A stretch of DNA of 20,621 nt, taken from positions 1 to 20,621 of the forward strand of contig JBDSYA010000013.1 of the NCBI GenBank assembly GCA_039925865.1, read 5' to 3'. Below the pieces are notes generated by a model. That model did not search any database and had not been told where the DNA came from. It saw only the letters and a program-made list of their open reading frames with translations. A program made the position numbers and the translations under genes. Source of the stretch: JBDSYA01 sp039925865. Lineage in GTDB: Bacteria > Bacteroidota > Ignavibacteria > Tepidaquicellales > Tepidaquicellaceae. Shown here piece after piece: positions 14,639-20,621 of the stretch (position 1 is the stretch's first letter; every line of letters starts with the position of its first letter).

Positions 14639-15757
14639 TTATATCTTATCTTTAGAATTTATTTCTTCATCCGGGATCTCTTTCAATGCTTTAAGTTCAG
14701 CAATGCGTTTCTTTTCCGCCTTTGTAATAAAAGCAACTGCAATAAGAATAAATATAAGCGATATCCAGTCTTCAGTACTGGGAAATTTTCCTCCGAAAGC
14801 AAAATAAAAGATTAAAGTTGCAGCGGTACCCGCGATCAATGAAGTAAGACGGTTGACAAGCCCAGCGAAAGTTGCAGTCCTTCCTTTGAACATAAAAATA
14901 AAAACTGAAAAAAAAGCTACCATTCCAAAAGCAGTTCCTGCAAGGACTGCCCAGCCCCACATCGGAAGCGGGTTATTAATAGCCCCAATGAAACTACTTA
15001 TCTGAGCTCCATCCCATCCGAATAACTGCGGTGAATTGTAAATGACGATTGCCGCAATAAGCATAGTTATGGTTGCAAAGATCTGCTCAATTGCAAAAAA
15101 ACCTTTATTATCCTGCTTAACATTTTTTCCACGGGTATTCTTATAATAATTCATGATGTAGATCCTTATAAAGTATGCGACTATATAGCTTGAAAGTATT
15201 ATAACAGCGGCCGTATTGTAAATAAAATCAAATCCTCCGGTTTTACTCCAAAAAATATTTATAGCTACTGCAATAAGAGCAAATATCACAGCAATATTCT
15301 CTTCCATGTAAACGTGTTTTTTTAAAATGCCCTGCCTGATCTGAATAGCATCGATAATGCGGCTGATAACTATCACACTGCCTCTCATCATTACCATTGC
15401 AACCATCACAGATATTGGAAGCGAATACATAAGTGTAGTAGTAGGAATTACCACAGCGGTACAGATACCTGAAGGAATAATATACATCAGTTCAACCGGA
15501 ACTTTCATTCCGAGAAAATCGACCATCATATTGGACTGCATTTTATACCATCTTAATATAAGCACAACTGCCAGTGCAAATAGATTACCTCCTATAGTAC
15601 TGTAAACAAGATACTCCAGATCCTTCATTCCTGGAAATCCAAGCTGAGGACTTCCCAAAAAATATTTTACACTAACACCGGTGATTATGTAAAATACAAA
15701 ATACCCGATACATAACTGCAATAGTCTGCCTGTGCTGCCGTCATTGGTTTTCCACAT
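14639..15757 (-). CDS. Ten-helix membrane protein, EamA/DMT-transporter-like
   Basis: A 372-residue integral membrane protein with about ten hydrophobic helices and a charged C-terminal tail (KAEKKRIAELKALKEIPDEEINSKDKI). The segment VAMVMMRGSVIVISRIIDAI (near 120-139) recalls the 'MRGSVIVFTRLLS' helix of drug/metabolite (EamA, SLC35-like) transporters, and the two-half, ten-helix layout fits that superfamily. I do not recognise a named subfamily or substrate. Two polar-gated helices carry conserved-looking prolines (YIIPSGICTAVVIPTTTLMY). It lies between the 126-residue membrane gene (48 bp upstream) and the DUF4239 gene (3 bp downstream), so it probably works with, or is co-regulated with, those membrane proteins. 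A permease is the best guess. Confidence 0.75.
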   Translation of the reverse strand: MWKTNDGSTGRLLQLCIGYFVFYIITGVSVKYFLGSPQLGFPGMKDLEYLVYSTIGGNLFALAVVLILRWYKMQSNMMVDFLGMKVPVELMYIIPSGICTAVVIPTTTLMYSLPISVMVAMVMMRGSVIVISRIIDAIQIRQGILKKHVYMEENIAVIFALIAVAINIFWSKTGGFDFIYNTAAVIILSSYIVAYFIRIYIMNYYKNTRGKNVKQDNKGFFAIEQIFATITMLIAAIVIYNSPQLFGWDGAQISSFIGAINNPLPMWGWAVLAGTAFGMVAFFSVFIFMFKGRTATFAGLVNRLTSLIAGTAATLIFYFAFGGKFPSTEDWISLIFILIAVAFITKAEKKRIAELKALKEIPDEEINSKDKI

Positions 15758-15805
15758 AATTTCAAATACTAATTTTCAAAATTCTTAATGTATTTTAATA
15801 TACAC

Positions 15806-16186
15806 TTATTTTTTTAATTGCAAGATGAACAAAGTAATGAATACTGCAAGTCCGATACTGCTTATTATAATGTGATTTAAAGATCCTTTTTTTCCGAAAG
15901 GAAGTAATGTCATTGCTGTAAGAGAACCTAAACAGAGTATAGATTCGTAAAAATTCAAATTTAAAACAAATAAGATCAGAACGAGATTAATAATTATTGC
16001 CGCAAAAAATATCTGGTGAATTTTTTTATTCAGTGTGATAATTTTGTAATGAAGCAACCAACCAATCATATAATTTAAAATGTAAAATACTAAAGCGGTA
16101 AGAATTAAATAATGGATGGTCAATGGCTTGCCCGCCTTTAACAGGTGATTAGAGAACAGTGGATAGTTTGATAAATAATTGATCAA
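15806..16186 (-). CDS. Small four-helix membrane protein, unknown
   Basis: A 126-residue very hydrophobic protein with four predicted membrane segments (about 25-45, 59-77, 80-96 and 106-122) and the sequence GWLLHYKIITLNKKIHQIFF between helices 1 and 2. No family recognised. The start is TTG at 16186-16184: it lies 3 nt after the nitroreductase stop, and the only later Met (residue 40) would delete the first helix, so TTG is preferred and translational coupling is likely. An alternative TTG lies at about codon 22. Its place between the nitroreductase and the EamA-like gene suggests a membrane partner of one of them, but this is inference from spacing only. Confidence 0.7.
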   Translation of the reverse strand: MINYLSNYPLFSNHLLKAGKPLTIHYLILTALVFYILNYMIGWLLHYKIITLNKKIHQIFFAAIIINLVLILFVLNLNFYESILCLGSLTAMTLLPFGKKGSLNHIIISSIGLAVFITLFILQLKK

Positions 16187-16189
16187 AAT

Positions 16190-17074
16190 TTACTTCAGGT
16201 TATTTCCAAATTTATTCATGAATGCCAGTTCACTGATATCTTTTCTCTGCGATGATTTCCAGTCAATTGACGGGCGTTTCATATTTGGATCTATATATCC
16301 CATTCTGAATATTGCCATCATTTCGTAATTTTCAGGAACATCAAGCATTTCACTTATAGCTTTCCAATTCCCGGGAATTTCTCCTGGTGTTGAAACAAAC
16401 TGCATACCCATCCCGATCGCAGTCGTTGTGAGCCAAAGCGTTTGTACCACGGCTCCCATGGATATCACCGAATATAAGCCTGACAGTTCTTCTTTTATAT
16501 ATTCTTCTTTTGTCAGTAATATCACAAATAGAATCGGAGAAGTTGCGACAAGCTTCTCTTCATCATTTCCAAGTATTCTTGAAACTTTAAATTTCGATAT
16601 CATCTTTCCTCCTGCTTCTGAAAAGATGCTTTTAGCGAAAGGCTTTAAAAATTTAGGAAGATGATCAATATGAATTCCGTCATTTGTTTTTTCCATCTCT
16701 TCTTCACTGAATCTGAAATATTTTTTGTATTGCTTCCAGAATCTACCGTCATCCATAAGCTGCACCATTGAATCACCTGCGATCTTACCAATTCTGTTAA
16801 TAATGTTTTCATCCTCTGCTATTATAAATCTCCAAGGCTGTGAATTGAAATGACTTGGTGAATGCGATGCCATCCTTACCAACAGTTCAATATGTTCCTG
16901 TGATACTTTTTTAATTGCAAAAGCAGTGTTTGTTGTTTTGCGGTTTAGAATCGCCTCGAATAGATCCATTTTTAAATTGGAATTTTTATTTTGCTTGCTC
17001 TTAAAATTTCTTATTTCAGTTTGTTGCGATTCTTCGTACACAGGCTGTACAATCGAATTACCGCCCAAAGTCAT
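16190..17074 (-). CDS. Nitroreductase family FMN oxidoreductase
   Basis: A flavin oxidoreductase of the nitroreductase fold, 294 residues from the ATG at 17074. The family core begins at Met36 (MDLFEAILNRKTT, ATG at 16969). The first 35 residues are polar, unlike the family, and overlap the upstream gene by 17 bp, so Met36 (259 residues) is the more likely start. The FMN-binding motif SHSPSHFNSQPWRFI, with the N-S-Q-P-W signature, is at about 72-86. Further parts are SPILFVILLT, the GAVVQTLWLTTTAIGMGMQ helix, and MMAIFRMGYI near the end. An insertion with many Phe and Lys (about 120-170) precedes the dimer-forming core. Its physiological substrate is not visible; NAD(P)H-dependent reduction is the family norm. 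It sits within the lhgO operon, 3 bp before the next gene. Confidence 0.9.
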   Translation of the reverse strand: MTLGGNSIVQPVYEESQQTEIRNFKSKQNKNSNLKMDLFEAILNRKTTNTAFAIKKVSQEHIELLVRMASHSPSHFNSQPWRFIIAEDENIINRIGKIAGDSMVQLMDDGRFWKQYKKYFRFSEEEMEKTNDGIHIDHLPKFLKPFAKSIFSEAGGKMISKFKVSRILGNDEEKLVATSPILFVILLTKEEYIKEELSGLYSVISMGAVVQTLWLTTTAIGMGMQFVSTPGEIPGNWKAISEMLDVPENYEMMAIFRMGYIDPNMKRPSIDWKSSQRKDISELAFMNKFGNNLK

Positions 17075-17555
17075 CTGAGATCCTTCTTATATCATCTTCA
17101 TCAGAAGGATTTTTCGCATCGCTGTGGATCCATATTTCAGCTACAATTCCCCAGTCATCAAGGCCAATGAGCCTGTGCCGGGTTCCTAATTTCAATTCTA
17201 TCGTATCACTATCATTGAAGATCTCCATTTCTGCAGGCTGTTTGTCAGTCGGGCTTTGATAGATACCAACGGGACCTTTGACCACGCGCCAAAGCTCCGA
17301 CCTTCTTTCGTGAGACTGCCATGATAGTTTTTTATCAGGTTCGACAACAAGTATCTTAGGGCTTACATTCAGTTTCGTAATATCAAACGGCAAGTTAACT
17401 CCTGAAAAATATATTGATAGAAATTTACTTAAGCTTTCATCAGAAATTTTATAAAACCCGCCCCAGGGCCTGTCAAAATCTTCTCCTGCGATCTTAAGAT
17501 CTTTACTGGTCAGATCCACTCTCACTTGTTTTGAAATTTGTTCTTTTGATCTCAT
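17058..17555 (-). CDS. Cupin protein, mannose-6-phosphate isomerase-like
   Basis: A 165-residue single-cupin protein. RPWGGFYKI (29-37) is the opening typical of mannose-6-phosphate isomerase type II / GDP-mannose pyrophosphorylase C-terminal cupins. The metal-site block WQSHERRSELWRVVKGPVGIY (79-99) gives candidate ligands H82 and E87, and GTRHRLIG adds H127. The missing second His of the usual HxH is a deviation. It lacks a nucleotidyltransferase domain, so it is a stand-alone isomerase-type cupin, or binds a sugar phosphate without catalysis. It begins 12 bp after lhgO and overlaps the long form of the nitroreductase gene by 17 bp, so it is in the operon. No Shine-Dalgarno sequence is seen. 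Substrate is not established. Confidence 0.85.
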   Translation of the reverse strand: MRSKEQISKQVRVDLTSKDLKIAGEDFDRPWGGFYKISDESLSKFLSIYFSGVNLPFDITKLNVSPKILVVEPDKKLSWQSHERRSELWRVVKGPVGIYQSPTDKQPAEMEIFNDSDTIELKLGTRHRLIGLDDWGIVAEIWIHSDAKNPSDEDDIRRISDDFGR

Positions 17556-17567
17556 ATCTGATAAAAT

Positions 17568-18770
17568 TTAAAAATGTTTTTTGAATATTTTTTCTGCTAT
17601 AGTTTCCCCGATTGAAAGACATGAGGTTGCCGCAGGTGAAGGTGCATTGCAGACGTTTATAATGAATTCATTTTCACTGAAAAGAAAATCATCCAGGAGA
17701 ATTCCATCGCTGTTACATGCCTGAGCTCTCACACCGGATCCTCCTTCTTCAATATCTTCGGACTTTATAACAGGTATCAGCTTCTTCAGTGATTTTACAA
17801 ATTCTTTTTTAGAATTGGATCTGTAAAACTCATAAATACCAGTTCTCCAGTATTTTGCCGCCGCTTTATGAAAACCTTTATAACTTAATGTATTCATTGC
17901 TTCACTGAATTTAAAATCATTTTTTTTGTAACCTTCCTTTCTCAAAGTAAGAACTGCATTTGGGCCTGCTTCAATTTCTCCGTCAATGGTCCTTGTGAAA
18001 TGAACTCCAAGAAAAGGAAATGCAGGATCCGGAACCGGGTAAATAAGATTTTTAACCAGATGCCTTGCGTCAACTTTTAATTTGTAATATTCTCCTCTAA
18101 AAGGAATAATTCTGAAATCGCTTTTACCCTTTATCATTTTTTCAATTTTGTCTGAATAAAGACCTGCGCAGGCTACGACTGCTTTTGAAAAAAAGATACT
18201 TCTGCGGGTACGGACTTCCGCTTCGCTGTTTTTAATATTTATCTCAACGACCTCTTCATTTAATTTTATTTCAACTCCTTTTTGGATTAGCAGCTCTGAT
18301 AATTTATCTGAAACAATTTTATAATTTACAATTCCGGTCTGAGGGACTTGTATTCCACTGAGACCTTCTGCATTCGGCTCTAATTCATTTATCTCTTTTT
18401 TTGAAATATGCCGGATACCGCTTAATCCGTTTGCAAGTGCTCTGTCATATAGTATCTGCAATGCGTCCAGATCTTTTTCTTCTGTTGCAATAATAACCTT
18501 TCCGCAAATTTCATAAGGGATCTCATTTAAATCGCAAAACTTCAGAAGCATTTTATAGCCTTTGATACAGTTCGCAACTTTTAAACTTCCTGGTTTATAA
18601 TAGATCCCGGAATGTATCACTCCGCTATTATGGCCTGACTGGTGAGATGAGATTTTATTTTCCTTTTCAATTATACAGATCCTGATCGAGGAGTTTTTTT
18701 CAAGAAGTTTGTATGCTGTGCTTAAACCAATAATCCCGGCACCTATAATTACAATATCATATTTGTTCAT
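17568..18770 (-). CDS. lhgO: L-2-hydroxyglutarate oxidase
   Basis: A 400-residue FAD-dependent oxidoreductase of the DAO fold, matching LhgO (YgaF), which oxidises L-2-hydroxyglutarate to 2-oxoglutarate and so removes a wasteful by-product of 2-oxoglutarate-using dehydrogenases. The N-terminal Rossmann motif is VIIGAGIIGLSTAY (7-20), with an acidic residue ending the second strand (IIEKE). The family signature HNSGVIHSGIYYKPGSLKA-like block lies at about 47-65. Later parts are ACAGLYSDKI, FRGEYYKL, PVPDPAFPFLGVHFTR and GPNAVL, and the C-terminus is FIINVCNAPSPAATSCLSIG, all typical. It is the first gene of the six-gene minus-strand run. Upstream lie mobile-element remnants and no clear promoter, so its original promoter may have been displaced. 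Confidence 0.94.
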   Translation of the reverse strand: MNKYDIVIIGAGIIGLSTAYKLLEKNSSIRICIIEKENKISSHQSGHNSGVIHSGIYYKPGSLKVANCIKGYKMLLKFCDLNEIPYEICGKVIIATEEKDLDALQILYDRALANGLSGIRHISKKEINELEPNAEGLSGIQVPQTGIVNYKIVSDKLSELLIQKGVEIKLNEEVVEINIKNSEAEVRTRRSIFFSKAVVACAGLYSDKIEKMIKGKSDFRIIPFRGEYYKLKVDARHLVKNLIYPVPDPAFPFLGVHFTRTIDGEIEAGPNAVLTLRKEGYKKNDFKFSEAMNTLSYKGFHKAAAKYWRTGIYEFYRSNSKKEFVKSLKKLIPVIKSEDIEEGGSGVRAQACNSDGILLDDFLFSENEFIINVCNAPSPAATSCLSIGETIAEKIFKKHF

Positions 18771-18813
18771 GCATCAAGAAAATAAGCATCCTGATTTAGA
18801 AAAAATATCACAT

Positions 18814-18880
18814 CCGTCCAAAACGATGGAATTTTATAAATTGAAAAAATTTCATTTCGATTTCGTACGCTTTCTTTTGA
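18814..18880. repeat. Diverged ~67-bp repeat, copy 1
   Basis: Begins CCGTCCAAAA and ends CTTTCTTTTGA. It aligns over its whole length, with one or two single-base gaps, to the copy at 19257-19323; the best-kept parts are the CCGTCCAAAA end, AAATTGA and the TTTCNATTTCG block. Weak similarity continues downstream (AAGCT...AAAGAAAA, 18914-18930). It lies between lhgO and the transposase remnant. A small inverted repeat (CGGGAAA 18904-18910 / TTTCCCG 18931-18937) follows. Origin unknown. Confidence 0.6.
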
Positions 18881-18949
18881 AAAACCATGGGAATCAACCC
18901 CTTCGGGAAAAGAAAGCTCGTAAAGAAAAGTTTCCCGCTATTAAGATCG

Positions 18950-19081
18950 CTATTGCATACTTCCTGTGATAATTACAACTTTACAAAACTCATCAAGCAC
19001 TATTTTCTTTTGTTCCTTTGACGATTTTATATACCTACTATGAATCTCTTTCAGGTACTCATATCTTGATTTATTACTCAT
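18950..19081 (-). pseudogene. Transposase gene remnant (N-terminus only)
   Basis: A minus-strand reading frame of 43 codons starting at the ATG at 19081. The first ~36 residues, with the pattern KSRYEYLKEIHSRYIKSSKE...LDEFCKV, match the N-terminus of DDE (integrase-core) transposases, which continue CGYxRKYAIRLL. Here the match breaks after KV, and eight unrelated codons lead to a stop at 18950. The protein would normally be 400 or more residues, so the catalytic core is lost. The ATG has AAGG about 12 nt upstream, and the element end lies at 19111-19178. This is the left end of a truncated insertion sequence; the other end is not found in the window. Confidence 0.8.
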
Positions 19082-19110
19082 AATTCAGCTACCTTTTCAA
19101 TGTTTCTCTT

Positions 19111-19132
19111 GGTAACATTAATTATGAGTCAA
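19111..19132 (-). mobile_element. Insertion-sequence end repeat, inner copy
   Basis: A 22-bp sequence (minus strand TTGACTCATAATTAAT...) that recurs with one mismatch 46 bp away at 19157-19178. An inverted partial copy, ACTCATAATT (19076-19085), overlaps the transposase start codon. Paired sites just outside a transposase start suggest transposase-binding repeats at the end of the element. Confidence 0.6.
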
Positions 19133-19156
19133 CGAACTCTTTTCTTCTATCCCGTG

Positions 19157-19178
19157 GGTAAGATTAATTATGAGTCAA
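19157..19178 (-). mobile_element. Insertion-sequence end repeat, outer copy
   Basis: It differs from the inner copy by a single base (GGTAAG versus GGTAAC at its low-coordinate end). As the outermost copy relative to the transposase remnant, 19178 is the likely outer boundary of the truncated insertion sequence. No target-site duplication can be recognised, because the opposite end is gone. Confidence 0.6.
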
Positions 19179-19256
19179 TGCGTAACTGCACGCAATATAA
19201 AAACAATATTGAAATTGAAATGAAAATCATATATGTTATTCGCAATTAAGTCACTA

Positions 19257-19323
19257 CCGTCCAAAATGAGAAATTTCACAAATTGAGAATTTATAGTTTC
19301 AATTTCGACCGCTTTTCTTTTGA
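19257..19323. repeat. Diverged ~67-bp repeat, copy 2
   Basis: Partner of 18814-18880, same orientation, 443 bp further on; by eye roughly three quarters of positions agree. It directly precedes the truncated recombinase reading frame, so the pair brackets the insertion-sequence remnant. It carries stops in the recombinase frame and is not coding in any consistent frame. Confidence 0.6.
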
Positions 19324-19326
19324 TAG

Positions 19327-19644
19327 ATCAAAATAAAAGCTTGGCAAAGAAAATTTACAAAACCAAAAGAATTGTTATTTGAAAATCCCGAGGGAGGTCA
19401 ATTCAGTCCGAGAAGTGCACAGGCAATTTTTAATCAAGCTTTGTTAAAAGCAAAAATAAATAAGCCTGCATCAATTCATATCCTGCGTTATAGCTTTGCT
19501 ACTCATTTACTTGATACAGACACAGATATAAAATTCATTCAAAATTTTCTTGGATACAGTAGTATCAAGACTACTCAGATCTATACTATCAGTAAAGATT
19601 CCGTCAAGAAAACTAAAAGTCCTTTAAATAAACTTGACATTTAA
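19327..19644 (+). pseudogene. Truncated tyrosine recombinase (XerC/phage integrase family)
   Basis: An open frame of 105 codons encodes only the C-terminal third of a tyrosine recombinase; homology starts near 19339 (KAWQRKFTKPKELLFENPEG-type sequence). The His and second Arg of the active site are present in HILRYSFATHLL, and the nucleophile Tyr is in TTQIYT. The LLGH histidine is replaced by Tyr (FLGYSS), and LR-H reads LR-Y. The N-terminal core-binding domain and first catalytic Arg are absent, and an in-frame TAG lies at 19324. The end, KSPLNKLDI, is the normal family terminus. No start codon with a ribosome binding site exists; TTG at 19372 is only nominal. It is best read as a decayed integrase gene. 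Confidence 0.85.
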
Positions 19645-19951
19645 ATTCCCAATATCACAAAAACTTAATTAACCTTAAACTAATCAGCTGTGAAAAGGTA
19701 AATGAGAAGGGAACATTGATAACAAAGTGTTTAGTTGTAAAGCACGTACAGCAGAATTTTAATGGGATCCAACGAAAGTGAAAGGAAATAAAATCATTTG
19801 ACGATTGGTCATTCTATATTGACTCTTAAATGTAGAGTTGAGTTATCAAAACGGACCTGATTGTAAATAAAGATTGAAGTTTCATTTAATTCACATTCAG
19901 AAAGAAACGATCTGTTTTTGAATAGTTTCTTGAATTATCCTTCAGCTTAAT
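19645..19951. other. Non-coding stretch between recombinase remnant and ABC gene
   Basis: 307 bp with no supportable gene, terminator or clear TAnnTTTG promoter. A TTTGAC at 19799-19804 is followed by TATATTGA (19815-19822), but the spacing is too short for a standard promoter. It is probably decayed mobile DNA plus the leader of the ABC gene. Confidence 0.5.
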
Positions 19952-20621
19952 ATGAAAAATTTATCAATAAAAAATATTTCAAAAGATTTCGGCAGCAATA
20001 AAGTTCTTACCGATATTAATATCGAAGTAAATAATGGTGAATTCTTTTCAATAGTCGGCCCAAGTGGATGCGGAAAGACTACACTACTTCGTATCATTGC
20101 CGGTCTGGAATCTGCCTCCGCCGGTAAAATTATTATTAATGAAAAAGATTATACAAAGATCCCTCCCCAAAAAAGAAATGTTGGAATTGTATTTCAAAAT
20201 TACGCGCTCTTTCCTAACATGACAGTTTATGAAAATATAGCCTACGGTCTGGAGATCAAAAAATTAGATAAAAATTCAATTAAACAAAAAATAAACTCAG
20301 TACTCGAAAAAGTTCAGCTTTCTCATAAAACACATAATAATGTGACAACACTAAGTGGCGGTGAACAGCAGAGAGTTTCACTTGCGCGGGTAATTGTTAC
20401 CGAACCCGACCTGATTTTATTTGATGAACCTCTTTCAAATCTTGATTACTCGCTCCGCCTGGAAACAAGAAATGAGTTAAAGAGGCTTCAGAAAGTTGTG
20501 GGCATAACTTCCGTGTATGTTACTCATGATCAGACCGAAGCACTGGCACTTTCAGACAGAGTAGCGGTTTTGAATAAAGGAGTATTACAACAGACAGGCA
20601 ATCCTCATGATATATACTTCA
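19952..20621 (+). CDS. ABC transporter ATP-binding protein (partial, runs off the window)
   Basis: The first 223 codons of an ABC importer ATPase, cut by the window end, which explains the lack of a stop. All ATPase motifs are present in order: Walker A GPSGCGKTT (36-44), Q-loop FQNYALFPNMTVYENIAYGL, signature LSGGEQQRVSLAR, Walker B LILFDEPLSNLD and H-loop VTHDQTEAL. The sequence then continues AVLNKGVLQQTGNPHDIYF, the start of the regulatory C-terminal region of the CysA/PotA/FbpC type. This class powers uptake of iron(III), polyamines, sulfate, phosphonates or sugars; the substrate cannot be decided without the permease genes to the right. It begins at ATG 19952 with no Shine-Dalgarno sequence. 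Confidence 0.95.
   Translation, partial: MKNLSIKNISKDFGSNKVLTDINIEVNNGEFFSIVGPSGCGKTTLLRIIAGLESASAGKIIINEKDYTKIPPQKRNVGIVFQNYALFPNMTVYENIAYGLEIKKLDKNSIKQKINSVLEKVQLSHKTHNNVTTLSGGEQQRVSLARVIVTEPDLILFDEPLSNLDYSLRLETRNELKRLQKVVGITSVYVTHDQTEALALSDRVAVLNKGVLQQTGNPHDIYF

Noticed and set aside
18709..18969. Plus-strand open frame that could be read as a small basic protein from 18769
   Set aside because: It overlaps the start of lhgO, has no ribosome binding site, spans repeat copy 1, and the second repeat copy does not preserve the frame.
18981..19200. Integron attC sites near the recombinase remnant
   Set aside because: No GTTRRRY/RYYYAAC core sites with paired arms were found.

Overview
The window is AT-rich, and its gene content points to a member of the Ignavibacteria / Bacteroidota-Chlorobi group. 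Two secreted proteins end in the NYPNPFNPxTxIxF type of type IX secretion (T9SS) sorting domain. Several genes have the TTG / TAnnTTTG promoter form of that group and weak or absent Shine-Dalgarno sequences. A 504-residue helical protein with an 'LIKSLDQSEKRYFKVFA' start is, from memory, a type common in these bacteria. The assignment rests on these signatures; no search was run.

Layout. 1-144: a 9-bp minisatellite whose decayed last copy supplies the stop codon of the first gene. 138-2368 (minus): two paralogous D-Ala-D-Ala ligase-like ATP-grasp genes, with a strong promoter whose spacer is a 19-bp dyad and with an inverted repeat between the genes. 2661-5243 (minus): hsp20 then dnaK, each with its own intrinsic terminator. 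5508-7764 (minus): an extracytoplasmic set made of a fibronectin-III T9SS protein, a cupredoxin T9SS protein and a Tat-exported Rieske protein. 7986-12127 (plus): the helical-repeat protein, a DUF5996 protein and adenine deaminase, probably one operon. 12224-13758 (plus): an outer-membrane beta-barrel and a MarC-family membrane protein, separated by a REP-like palindrome. 13826-18770 (minus): a compact six-gene run starting with L-2-hydroxyglutarate oxidase, then a cupin, a nitroreductase and three membrane proteins.

18771-19951 is a mobile-element graveyard. It holds a transposase N-terminal fragment with two copies of an insertion-sequence (IS) end, a 5'-truncated tyrosine recombinase, and two diverged copies of an unidentified ~67-bp repeat flanking the IS piece. 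The window closes inside an ABC transporter ATPase gene (19952 to the end).

Most genes are recognisable housekeeping or envelope functions. The least explained parts are the tandem ATP-grasp pair with its regulatory dyads, the three-membrane-protein tail of the lhgO operon, and the repeats in the graveyard. I see no CRISPR array, tRNA, rRNA or clear new defence system.
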